Positions 1-5,992 of a stretch of 6,304 bases of DNA are shown one piece after another. Source of the stretch: Cryptoclostridium sp964637365 (GTDB lineage Bacteria; Bacillota; Dehalobacteriia; UBA7702). Below the pieces are notes generated by a model. It searched no databases. It was not told where the DNA came from and saw only the letters and a program-made list of their open reading frames with translations. The DNA lies in the NCBI GenBank assembly GCA_964637365.1, contig CAZWWH010000053.1:1-6304 (forward strand). The letters run 5' to 3'. The position numbers were made by a program, and so were the translations under genes. The stretch's first letter is position 1. The number at the start of each line of letters is the position of its first letter.

Positions 1-16
1 AAAGACCAGCTTTTAA

Positions 17-45
17 AGTATATCCTAATTACATCACTTTGTCAA
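17..45 (-). promoter_or_regulatory. Promoter P3, pointing off the left edge
   Basis: On the minus strand TTGACA (40-45) and TATACT (17-22) are separated by exactly 17 bp, a near-consensus vegetative promoter. It is the last of three promoters aimed at a gene beyond position 1. The A/T-tract inverted repeat at 52-89 lies immediately upstream of its -35 box, where an UP element would sit. Unlike the other two it has no copy of the TTCAGT/ACTGAA motif. The controlled gene is not visible; a strongly expressed stable RNA or translation gene would fit the layout, but that is inference. Confidence 0.7.
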
Positions 46-51
46 GTACAT

Positions 52-89
52 TTTTCGGAAAAAATTTTGTAAAAAATTTTTTCCGAAAA
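52..89. repeat. Perfect 17-bp inverted repeat with a 4-base loop
   Basis: The arms at 52-68 and 73-89 are exact reverse complements (TTTTCGGAAAAAATTTT and its complement) around GTAA. The element is almost all A/T tracts with a CGG/CCG near each outer end. It lies between promoters P2 and P3. No U-run follows the hairpin in either direction, so it is not a standard intrinsic terminator. It may act as curved UP-element DNA for P3, as a protein site, or as an RNA hairpin in transcripts started at P1 and P2. Confidence 0.75.
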
Positions 90-91
90 CT

Positions 92-111
92 TATTCAGTA
101 TACCACTGATA
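92..111. promoter_or_regulatory. Operator-like motif, copy 3
   Basis: On the minus strand the core reads TATCAGTGGTATACTGAATA. This is a TCAGT/ACTGA inverted repeat with a 5-bp centre, nearly the same as the copies at 117-135 and 191-209. It lies just downstream of the start point expected for P2. Its centre also resembles a -10 box, but no -35 box stands 17 bp upstream, so this copy looks like a pure binding site rather than a promoter part. Confidence 0.55.
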
Positions 112-116
112 GCTTA

Positions 117-135
117 TTCAGTATATCACTGAATG
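117..135. promoter_or_regulatory. Operator-like motif, copy 2, over the P2 -10 box
   Basis: This is the most symmetric copy: ATTCAGT and ACTGAAT form perfect 7-bp arms around a 5-bp centre. It covers the -10 box of P2 and the adjoining part of its spacer, so a bound protein would exclude RNA polymerase. The size and symmetry suit a dimeric helix-turn-helix repressor; which one cannot be told from this window. Confidence 0.6.
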
Positions 136-148
136 TTTCCTTTGTCAA
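120..148 (-). promoter_or_regulatory. Promoter P2, pointing off the left edge
   Basis: On the minus strand TTGACA (143-148) and TATACT (120-125) are 17 bp apart. The operator-like palindrome at 117-135 overlaps the -10 box and a further copy lies downstream, so P2 appears to be a repressible promoter. It starts about 74 bp downstream of P1 and about 103 bp upstream of P3. Confidence 0.7.
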
Positions 149-190
149 CCTTGCTTTTTCTCTGAGGGGTGTCCTCAAAGCGACAGCTTG

Positions 191-209
191 ATTAATATAC
201 CACTGAATT
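191..209. promoter_or_regulatory. Operator-like motif, copy 1, over the P1 -10 box
   Basis: On the minus strand the core reads ATTCAGTGGTATATTAAT. It matches the other two copies over the left half-site and centre but has a degenerate right half (TTAAT for CTGAAT). It covers the -10 box and part of the spacer of P1. Its position relative to the promoter equals that of copy 2 relative to P2. Confidence 0.5.
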
Positions 210-222
210 CATTTACTGTCAA
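194..222 (-). promoter_or_regulatory. Promoter P1, pointing off the left edge
   Basis: On the minus strand TTGACA (217-222) and TATATT (194-199) are 17 bp apart. The sequence just upstream of the -35 box (223-245) is a run of A and T tracts typical of an UP element, suggesting a strong promoter. The early transcript contains a small hairpin (TGAGG/CCTCA, near 162-176) with no U-run after it. The stretch 246-340, between the tRNA terminator and P1, shows no gene or further signal that I can support. Confidence 0.7.
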
Positions 223-342
223 GCATTTTTTTTAAAATTTTTTTGGAATAAAAAACCACCACTAATAGGAAATACTCCACGTGCAAGAAAAACTATGGCA
301 AAACATCAGCGCACTATAAATAAAGTACTTTTTACAGGCGTC

Positions 343-376
343 AAAAAAAAACCGCAGTCTCTTAAACTGCGGTTTT
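343..376 (-). terminator. Intrinsic terminator of the tRNA operon
   Basis: On the minus strand an 11-bp stem (366-376 with 348-358; core ACCGCAGT/ACTGCGGT) with a 7-base loop is followed by a T tract ending at 343. It starts five bases past the CCA end of the last tRNA, so it ends the four-tRNA transcript. Confidence 0.93.
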
Positions 377-380
377 CATC

Positions 381-456
<76 letters not shown>

Positions 457-465
457 AATTATATC

Positions 466-482
466 AAAACGCTTTACGTTTT
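466..482. repeat. Short inverted repeat in the fMet-Thr spacer
   Basis: Six-base arms AAAACG and CGTTTT enclose a 5-base loop in the 33-base spacer between tRNA-fMet and tRNA-Thr(GGU). The hairpin is weak and AT-rich. It could help nuclease processing of the tRNA precursor, but it may be chance. Confidence 0.35.
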
Positions 483-489
483 ATTTACT

Positions 490-565
490 TGGTTGCGGAG
501 GGAGGACTTGAACCTCCGACCTTCGGGTTATGAGCCCGACGAGCTGCCAACTGCTCCACTCCGCG
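490..565 (-). tRNA. Initiator tRNA-fMet (anticodon CAU)
   Basis: This is a 76-nt tRNA with CCA encoded. The acceptor stem pairs CGCGGAG with CTCCGCA, leaving C1 opposite A72; that first-pair mismatch is the hallmark of bacterial initiators. The anticodon stem TCGGG/CCCGA has the three consecutive G-C pairs next to the loop CTCATAA that are needed for P-site entry, and A11-U24 is present in the D stem. These features separate it from elongator tRNA-Met and from CAU-bearing tRNA-Ile. It is the third gene of the operon. Confidence 0.96.
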
Positions 566-570
566 ATATG

Positions 571-594
571 ATAAGGATGAAACCTCATCCTTAT
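571..594. repeat. Perfect 10-bp hairpin in the Tyr-fMet spacer
   Basis: ATAAGGATGA (571-580) and TCATCCTTAT (585-594) are exact reverse complements around a 4-base loop. The hairpin fills most of the 37-base spacer. In the RNA no U-run follows it, so termination is unlikely; a processing or spacer structure is possible. ACCTCATCCTTA (582-593) also occurs at 410-421 inside tRNA-Thr(GGU), which suggests this may be a relic of a duplicated tRNA anticodon arm. Confidence 0.7.
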
Positions 595-602
595 GATTTA
601 TT

Positions 603-687
603 TGGTGGGGAGAGATGGATTCGAACCATCGAAGTCGTCGACAACAGATTTACAGTCTGCCCCCTTTGGCCGCTCGGGAATCTCCCC
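603..687 (-). tRNA. tRNA-Tyr (anticodon GUA)
   Basis: This is an 85-nt class II tRNA with a long variable arm and encoded CCA. The acceptor stem GGGGAGA pairs with TCTCCCC. The anticodon loop CTGTAAA gives GUA, reading UAC and UAU. The T arm is ATGGTTCGAATCCAT. It is the second gene of the operon, 13 bases downstream of tRNA-Thr(UGU). Confidence 0.97.
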
Positions 688-700
688 ATATATTGTTGCA

Positions 701-776
701 TGGAGCCGACGATGGGACTCGAACCCGCAACCTGCTGATTACAAATCAGCTGCTCTGCCAGTTGAGCTACGTCGGC
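701..776 (-). tRNA. tRNA-Thr (anticodon UGU)
   Basis: This is a 76-nt tRNA with encoded CCA. The acceptor stem GCCGACG pairs with CGTCGGC. The anticodon stem GCTGA/TCAGC encloses TTTGTAA, giving UGU, which reads ACA and, by wobble, other Thr codons. The T stem GCGGG/CCCAT is imperfect: a G-U pair next to a C-A mismatch (C at 727, A at 713). It is the first gene of the operon, starting about ten bases after the predicted transcription start. Confidence 0.96.
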
Positions 777-793
777 ATGTGAACGCAAGAATC

Positions 794-822
794 ATTATAG
801 CAACCATATCGTGACTTGTCAA
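794..822 (-). promoter_or_regulatory. Consensus promoter of the tRNA operon
   Basis: On the minus strand both hexamers are perfect, TTGACA (817-822) and TATAAT (794-799), with the ideal 17-bp spacer. The start point would fall near 787, giving a leader of about ten bases before tRNA-Thr(UGU) at 776. This lets the tRNAs be transcribed strongly and independently of sigH. A-rich tracts lie upstream, between the box and the sigH stop codon. Confidence 0.93.
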
Positions 823-865
823 TACCCTTTTTTGATTTTGATTCAAAAAAAATGTATTGTTTCAT

Positions 866-1513
866 TTAAGCTTCATTATTTCGCTTTTCCAAATACCGTT
901 CTAATTTGCGTTTTACTCGCTGCAAAGCATTGTCAATTGATTTCACATGGCGGCCTAAAATTTCTGCGATTTCCTGGTAGCTCTTGCCATCGAGATAATA
1001 AGTCAGCACCTGCCATTCCAAAGGGCTCAGAATTTCCCCCATTTTCAGTTCAATATCGTCCATTTCTTCCTGGCTGATAATAAGTTCCTCGGGATCAGTG
1101 ATGCGCATCCCAGAGAGAACGTCCATGAGGGTACGGTCGGAATCTTCATCGTAAATGGGCTTATTCAAAGAAACATAGGAATTTAGCGGAATGTGCTTTT
1201 GACGGGTCGCCGTTTTGATGGCGGTGATAATCTGCCGGGTAATACAAAGATCCGCAAAGGCGCGAAAAGACGAAAGCTTGTCCCCGCGATAATCCCGAAT
1301 AGCCTTGTAGAGACCAATCATTCCTTCCTGAATGATATCCTCACGGTCAGCGCCGATTAAGAAATAGGAACGAGCTTTGGACCGCACAAAATTTTTGTAT
1401 TTAACAATTAGGTATTCCTGGGCCATCTCATCACCATTGCGAAATTGTTCCACGATATCCTCATCGGGCATTTCGCTGTAATCTGCGAGGGGACGGATGC
1501 AGCATTCTCCCAT
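866..1513 (-). CDS. sigH: RNA polymerase sigma-H factor (SigH/Spo0H)
   Basis: This encodes a 215-residue sigma-70-family factor, close to the usual SigH length. SigH directs RNA polymerase to transition-state and early sporulation promoters in Bacillota. Region 2 carries highly conserved SigH sequence: KARSYFLIGADREDIIQEGM (about 46-65), then the promoter-melting and -10-recognition stretch around 81-108 (ITRQIITAIKTATRQKHIPL at 91-110). The linker has the SigH-type EDSDRTL (123-129). Region 4 (about 162-204) holds the -35-binding helix-turn-helix, with SYQEIAEILGRHVKSIDNAL at 178-197. The ATG is supported by GGAGAAG (1519-1525) five bases upstream. The N terminus (MGECCIRPLADYSE) is short and variable, as is usual. 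The four tRNAs follow downstream. Identity is very secure; whether the organism sporulates is not shown, since SigH also occurs in non-spore-formers. Confidence 0.97.
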   Translation of the reverse strand: MGECCIRPLADYSEMPDEDIVEQFRNGDEMAQEYLIVKYKNFVRSKARSYFLIGADREDIIQEGMIGLYKAIRDYRGDKLSSFRAFADLCITRQIITAIKTATRQKHIPLNSYVSLNKPIYDEDSDRTLMDVLSGMRITDPEELIISQEEMDDIELKMGEILSPLEWQVLTYYLDGKSYQEIAEILGRHVKSIDNALQRVKRKLERYLEKRNNEA

Positions 1514-1551
1514 AAAATCTTCTCCAACAAACGACGGTATTTTTAAATGTA

Positions 1552-1580
1552 ATTATACTCCAAGGAAACGGAAAGGTCAA
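1552..1580 (-). promoter_or_regulatory. Promoter of sigH
   Basis: On the minus strand TTGACC (1575-1580) and TATAAT (1552-1557) are 17 bp apart, one base from full consensus. The start would fall near 1545, about 30 bases upstream of the sigH ATG. It looks like a housekeeping sigma-A-type promoter. I see no separate operator, and no convincing terminator between the tetR stop codon and this site. Confidence 0.88.
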
Positions 1581-1615
1581 GGGCACCCTTTTTCCATGAT
1601 TCGACAGGTTTTTCC

Positions 1616-2206
1616 TCATTGCAAAGATTTTCGCAAGGAATCGTAGGTCAATTCCATAACCTGCTCCGCAAAATCATCCTTCGTGCCTTTTAATGATTGA
1701 GCTGATAGGACGCTGTGGAAGCCGGAAAAAGAGGCAATCAGGGCAAAACGCCCATAGTCCACCGAAGCCGGCGGAGGGAAAATTCCCTCCGCACAGCCTC
1801 GTTCCAAAATACGATCCATAAAACCCAACAACGTGTCGAAATGCTGATGATAAACTTCGTCAATAAAATGATACGCTTGAGCCAAAGCAATCATATCCGG
1901 GTCACAGAACCGAAAAAGAGAAAAAAAACGGTTACTGCACTGGGACAATATCCCCAATACACTCATAAAGCCATGGTGAAAATCTGTCCCTTTCTCGAAT
2001 TCAGTCGACAAGAGCTCCAATTTTTCTCCAACGCCAAAACAAAAGGCCTTCGCCAACAGCTCATCCTTGGAAGAGAAGTATTCATACACCGTTCCTTTGC
2101 CGATGCCGGCCTCTGCCGCCACATCGGAGATTTTCACCAAATGGGGCGGGGTACCCTTTTCAATCAACCGAACAGTGGCGCGAAGAATGGCCACATCTTT
2201 ATCCAT
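1616..2206 (-). CDS. TetR/AcrR-family transcriptional regulator
   Basis: This encodes a 196-residue protein of typical TetR-family length. The N-terminal DNA-binding domain covers about residues 1-50, with a helix-turn-helix ending in the family signature: ISDVAAEAGIGKGTVYEYFS (26-45) followed by SKDELLAKAF. The rest is a variable helical ligand-binding and dimer domain with several Phe, Cys and Met residues that could line a hydrophobic pocket. The ATG at 2206-2204 shares its A with the TGA stop of the transporter gene. Its ribosome site AAGGAGG (2214-2220), inside the end of that gene, is 7 bases upstream and favours this ATG over a TTG one codon earlier. Being co-transcribed with the efflux pump, it most likely represses its own operon through the palindromes at 5993-6044. 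The ligand cannot be inferred. Confidence 0.93.
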   Translation of the reverse strand: MDKDVAILRATVRLIEKGTPPHLVKISDVAAEAGIGKGTVYEYFSSKDELLAKAFCFGVGEKLELLSTEFEKGTDFHHGFMSVLGILSQCSNRFFSLFRFCDPDMIALAQAYHFIDEVYHQHFDTLLGFMDRILERGCAEGIFPPPASVDYGRFALIASFSGFHSVLSAQSLKGTKDDFAEQVMELTYDSLRKSLQ

Positions 2207-5200
2207 CAATCTTCCTCCTTGGATTCTGCAAGGGATTCTACGATAGCATCTTCCTGTTTTTTACGAAGATGTCTCTTGAGGGCAGGGCGCTTCCGGTGGG
2301 CGACGTCATACATAACCGGCACCACAAAGAGAGTCATCAAGGTAGCATAGGCCAAACCGCCCACACAAACAATGGCCATAGGCTGCACCATTTCCGCCCC
2401 CATACCAAAGCCAAAGGCCATGGTCAGCAGAGCCAAAATCGTGGTAAGGGCTGTCATCAGAATGGGGCGTAAGCGCATCTTTCCGGCAGTGATAATGGCT
2501 TCCCGACGTTCCATGCCTTTTTCTCTCTGTTGATTGATGCAGTCCACCAGCACAATACCATTGTTGACCACCACCCCGGTAAGAACCAGGAAGCCCAAAA
2601 GGGCAATGACACTGACGTCGAAGCCCGACAGCAGCAGCGCCAGGAACCCGCCGGTGAAGGCCAGGGGAATGGTAAACATCACAATAAAGGGCGAACGCAA
2701 TGACTGGAACTGAGCAACCATAATCAAATAGGTCAACAGCACCGCAAGGAGAATCACCTTAATCAAATCGGCAACAGCATCCCCTACAGTGACGCTTTCC
2801 CCCTGAATTTCCACGGTAACGCCTTCCGGCGTTTCATAATCATCCAGAATTTTTTGGACATCGTTGCTGACCAAAGTTACATTATAATCATCAGCCACCC
2901 CGGCGGAAAGAGTCATGTAGCGCTCCTGGTTGGACCGGTAAATCGAAGCAGGGCTTTCGGTTTGGCCAATGGTGGCAATATCTCCCAAAGCAACCTCGCT
3001 GACGGTTCCATCCTGAGCCGTCGCCTCAATCACCATGTCCTTCATGGTATCAGCAGTCATAGCATCACGGGTACCATCCACCACAATAACAGGATAGTCC
3101 TTCTGATTTACGGTTACGTTGGTAGCTTCGTTTTCCGCCTTAATACCTTCGGAAACCTGGGCGTAAACCTGAGCTACCGTAAGGCCCTCGGCCATAGCTT
3201 TATCTTTATCCACAACAATGGAAAGCTGCGGCGTAGCGTTTTCCATAGAGCCGGTAATGTCCACCAGGCCCTCCACGTCTTTAAGCCTTTCTTCCAAGTC
3301 GCGCACCACACTTCCCATGGTTTCCAGATCCTCTCCGGCTACCTGCAACTGAATACCGCTGCCGCCCAGCATGGACATATCCATGGAGGAGGTGGATACG
3401 GAAATTTCACAGCCCCGTCCTTCCACAGCCTTTTCCAATTCCTTGGCGATTTCTTTATTGCTTTTGTCTTTCTTTTCATCCAACAGCAAATACATGGAAA
3501 TGGCGGCATTATCATCGCCGCCCATGGAGAATCCCATGCCGTTGCCGTCCATGGCGCCAACGGCCTTTACATCCCCCATTTCCCCGGCAGCGGCCATCAA
3601 ATCATCGGCCACGGCCCAGAAGTCACTGGTAGACATATCTTCCCCTGCCGTCAGTGTGGCAGTCATTTCCGTGCTGTCAGCTTCGGGCATAAAGGAGGTT
3701 CCCCGGGATACGGCCCCAATGGCGCTGGCAAAAAGCAAAACTGTGACAAAAACCAGCACTATGGCACGATGCCCCAAGGCCCAACAAAGGCCTTTTTCAT
3801 AAGAATTTTTCAGCTTCGTAAAGAATTTACGGTCTTCAGGGGCGTTTTTCCGAAGAACTCCGGCTGCCATAGAGGGCACCAAAGACAACGCCACCAGCAA
3901 ACTGGCAATGAGAGAGAAGGCAATGGTAAGCCCCATATCCATAAAGAGCTCCTTGGACATGCCATCGGTAAAGAGAATCGGTAAGAACACGCAAATGGTG
4001 GTCAAGGTCGAAGCGATGATAGCGCCGCCAACACCTTTGGCCCCTTCCACAGCGGCCTCCCGCGGCTCCATGCCCTCCTTCCGCAAGCGGTAAATATTCT
4101 CAATAACAACGATGGAATTATCCACCAGCATCCCGACGCCCAGCGCAAGACCGCTCAAGGAGATGATGTTCAAGGTCACACCGGTGAAATACATCATCAC
4201 CAGGGCAAAAAGCACACTGGCGGGAATGGATACTGCCACCACGGCGGTGGGACGGATATCCCGAAGGAAAAGGAAGAGGATGAGAATGGCCAGAATCCCG
4301 CCGAGAATCAGGTTTTCCAACACGGAATTAACTACCATGTCGATGTAAATTCCCTGGTCCATAAAGGGAGTAACGGAAATGTCGTATTCCTTCTCCATAT
4401 CTGCGATGGCTTCATTAATGCGATCCGACACTTCCGAAGTAGAGGAAGTGGATTGCTTCTGAATCGCCAGCAAAATCCCAGGATTGCCATTGACCTTGGT
4501 GTAGGAGGTCCCGCTGTTGCTGCCTATGGTGACGGCGGCCACGTCCTTCAAACGCACGTCGTCCACGCCGTCAATATCCAGCTCAAAAAGCAGCTGATTT
4601 TCCAGCTCCTCCACATTGCCATAGACATTCCCCACCTTCACGGTGTAATCGCCGCTGTCGCTTTCCATGGTGCCGGCCGGCATGGAGAAATTCTCCGCAG
4701 CCAAAATACCGGAGATCATTTCCACAGTAATGGCGTCGTCAATGGAGGCCTGCTCCTTGGCTTTGGCAGCCTGGGAATTTAGGGCAGACTCCTGCTGGGA
4801 AATCTGACTTTTCCCCGAAGCAATTTGCGCCCGGGCTTTCTCGCTTTCCTGCTGCAACGTAGTGCGGCCCTGGGCGATTTCGGCCTTTTTCCCGTTTAAG
4901 GTTTCCCGCTGAGCAGTCAGTTCCTTTTTGCCGGCCTCCGCTTCGGCCATTTTCGCGTTGACAGTTTCCAAACCGCCATTCACCTGGGTCAAACCCTCAT
5001 CCAGCGAGGTCAAGGCAGCCGTCAATTCCCCAGGAACCTCTTGGCCGGCGGCGGTTAAATCCGCAATTTGCTGCTCCACTTCAGCTTTTTGCTGGGTCAA
5101 GGTCTGCTGCTGCGTTTCCAGCTCTTGCTTCTGCTGCGTCAAAGCAGTAAGGCCTGTTTCCAACTGGGCTTCAGCGTCATCCAGCGCCTTTTCCCCGTCG

Positions 5201-5943
5201 GCAATTTGAGCGGCGGCGGCGTCCAACACCTTGGTATTTTTCGCCAATTCCGCTTCCAGCTGAGAAGAAGCTGCCGCCAGCTGAGAACGAGCCTTGTTCA
5301 GCATGGAACGGGCTTTGGCAATGTCGCCGTCAATGGCGGCGGCAATGGCTTCGTTCACGGTGGCGATGCGGTCTGCGTCAATGGTAACGGTAACCTCATT
5401 GTCCACCATTCCCATGGACTCCACCGAGGCAACCCCTTCAATACGCTCAAACTTCGGCAACAGTGTTTCCTCTACAAAGTCCGAAAGCTCCGCGTCATCC
5501 ATGCCCTCTTTATCCACAGACGCCACCATAATGGGCATCATATCAGGATTGATTTTCATAATCATGGGAGAACCAATGGCGTCGTCATCCCACATAGAGG
5601 ATACCATATCCAAATTTTCCCGCATATCCAGCGTTACTGAATCCATATTAGTGCCCTGGTAAAACTCCAAAATTACCAGAGACATATTCTCCGATGACAC
5701 CGATGAGACTGTTTTAATATTGCTGACCGTAGCCATGGACTGCTCCACAGCCTTGGTTACAACGGTTTCCACCTCCTCCGGATTGGCCCCGGCGTAAGTG
5801 GTTACAACCACGGCGTAGGGTAAGTCGATGCTGGGCAGCAGGTCGGTCTGCATCCCCATGAAGGAGATTGCCCCCAAAAGCAATACTACAATTACAGCCA
5901 CAACCACGGTATAGGGCTTATTGACACTGAATTTTGCTAACAT
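2206..5943 (-). CDS. RND (HAE1-type) efflux transporter with coiled-coil insertion
   Basis: This encodes a 1245-residue inner-membrane pump of the AcrB/SwrC superfamily, exporting drugs or other amphiphiles at the expense of an ion gradient. It has the duplicated RND plan: TM1 (about 10-30), first porter region (31-540), TM2-6 (about 541-693), TM7 (727-747), second porter region (748-1055) and TM8-12 (about 1055-1212). Family landmarks include LPSIDLPYAVVVTTYAGANP (36-55), GMLVDNSIVVIEN in TM4 (604-616) and RLRPILMT (1157-1164). The length exceeds the usual 1030-1070 because residues about 202-399 form an Ala/Gln/Glu-rich antiparallel coiled coil with a turn near GQEVPG (300-305). The ATG at 5943 is chosen because GGGAGG (5950-5955) lies six bases upstream and TM1 follows at once; the longer open frame to 6045 runs through the operators. 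TM4 has D608-N609 where AcrB has two aspartates, and TM10 has N1127 where AcrB has lysine. The substrate is unknown. Confidence 0.94.
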   Translation of the reverse strand: MLAKFSVNKPYTVVVAVIVVLLLGAISFMGMQTDLLPSIDLPYAVVVTTYAGANPEEVETVVTKAVEQSMATVSNIKTVSSVSSENMSLVILEFYQGTNMDSVTLDMRENLDMVSSMWDDDAIGSPMIMKINPDMMPIMVASVDKEGMDDAELSDFVEETLLPKFERIEGVASVESMGMVDNEVTVTIDADRIATVNEAIAAAIDGDIAKARSMLNKARSQLAAASSQLEAELAKNTKVLDAAAAQIADGEKALDDAEAQLETGLTALTQQKQELETQQQTLTQQKAEVEQQIADLTAAGQEVPGELTAALTSLDEGLTQVNGGLETVNAKMAEAEAGKKELTAQRETLNGKKAEIAQGRTTLQQESEKARAQIASGKSQISQQESALNSQAAKAKEQASIDDAITVEMISGILAAENFSMPAGTMESDSGDYTVKVGNVYGNVEELENQLLFELDIDGVDDVRLKDVAAVTIGSNSGTSYTKVNGNPGILLAIQKQSTSSTSEVSDRINEAIADMEKEYDISVTPFMDQGIYIDMVVNSVLENLILGGILAILILFLFLRDIRPTAVVAVSIPASVLFALVMMYFTGVTLNIISLSGLALGVGMLVDNSIVVIENIYRLRKEGMEPREAAVEGAKGVGGAIIASTLTTICVFLPILFTDGMSKELFMDMGLTIAFSLIASLLVALSLVPSMAAGVLRKNAPEDRKFFTKLKNSYEKGLCWALGHRAIVLVFVTVLLFASAIGAVSRGTSFMPEADSTEMTATLTAGEDMSTSDFWAVADDLMAAAGEMGDVKAVGAMDGNGMGFSMGGDDNAAISMYLLLDEKKDKSNKEIAKELEKAVEGRGCEISVSTSSMDMSMLGGSGIQLQVAGEDLETMGSVVRDLEERLKDVEGLVDITGSMENATPQLSIVVDKDKAMAEGLTVAQVYAQVSEGIKAENEATNVTVNQKDYPVIVVDGTRDAMTADTMKDMVIEATAQDGTVSEVALGDIATIGQTESPASIYRSNQERYMTLSAGVADDYNVTLVSNDVQKILDDYETPEGVTVEIQGESVTVGDAVADLIKVILLAVLLTYLIMVAQFQSLRSPFIVMFTIPLAFTGGFLALLLSGFDVSVIALLGFLVLTGVVVNNGIVLVDCINQQREKGMERREAIITAGKMRLRPILMTALTTILALLTMAFGFGMGAEMVQPMAIVCVGGLAYATLMTLFVVPVMYDVAHRKRPALKRHLRKKQEDAIVESLAESKEED
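4747..5340 (-). other. Coiled-coil hairpin domain within the RND transporter
   Basis: Residues about 202-399 of the transporter are strongly helical, rich in Ala, Gln, Glu and Lys, with heptad-like spacing and stretches such as TQQKQELETQQQTLTQQKAE (269-288). A Gly/Pro turn near 297-309 divides it into two helices of roughly 90 residues, implying an antiparallel hairpin perhaps 13-14 nm long at 0.15 nm per residue. It follows the strand VTVTIDADRI (184-193) and precedes ITVEMISGILAAENFSMPAG (405-424). By alignment from memory with AcrB, this places it at the start of the docking subdomain in the first porter half. The second half has no counterpart. Confidence 0.85.
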
Positions 5944-5961
5944 TGATTTCCTCCCAACATA

Positions 5962-5973
5962 CCGCAGAAGCGG
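5962..5973 (-). repeat. Small leader hairpin before the transporter ribosome site
   Basis: On the minus strand CCGC-TTCT-GCGG forms a 4-bp GC hairpin in the leader, ending 6 bases before the GGGAGG ribosome site. It is too small to claim a regulatory role, though it could modulate translation initiation. Confidence 0.3.
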
Positions 5974-5992
5974 CGCAGTTTTTCTTTTCATC

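Noticed and set aside
92..209. One regulator binding both the left-edge motifs and the efflux operators
   Set aside because: Both contain TCAGT and ACTGA, but in opposite order (TCAGT-N5-ACTGA on the left; ACTGACC-N4-GGTCAGT at 5993-6044). The half-site geometry therefore differs and a shared protein is not supported.
840..865. Possible sigH terminator downstream of its stop codon
   Set aside because: Only a weak AAATG/CATTT pairing precedes the T tract on the minus strand. The stem is too short and AT-rich to call, and the T tract may instead serve as upstream sequence for the tRNA promoter.
1579..1593. AAGGG-CA-CCCTT palindrome followed by T residues on the + strand, as a terminator
   Set aside because: The loop would be two bases, no + strand gene needs it, and on the minus strand it overlaps the sigH -35 region without a U-run.
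2854..3984. Long open frame on the + strand within the transporter gene, with several shorter ones (for example 5068-5640)
   Set aside because: They are antiphase shadows of the transporter gene, with His/Gly- and Ser-rich translations typical of reverse-frame reading and no recognisable domain.
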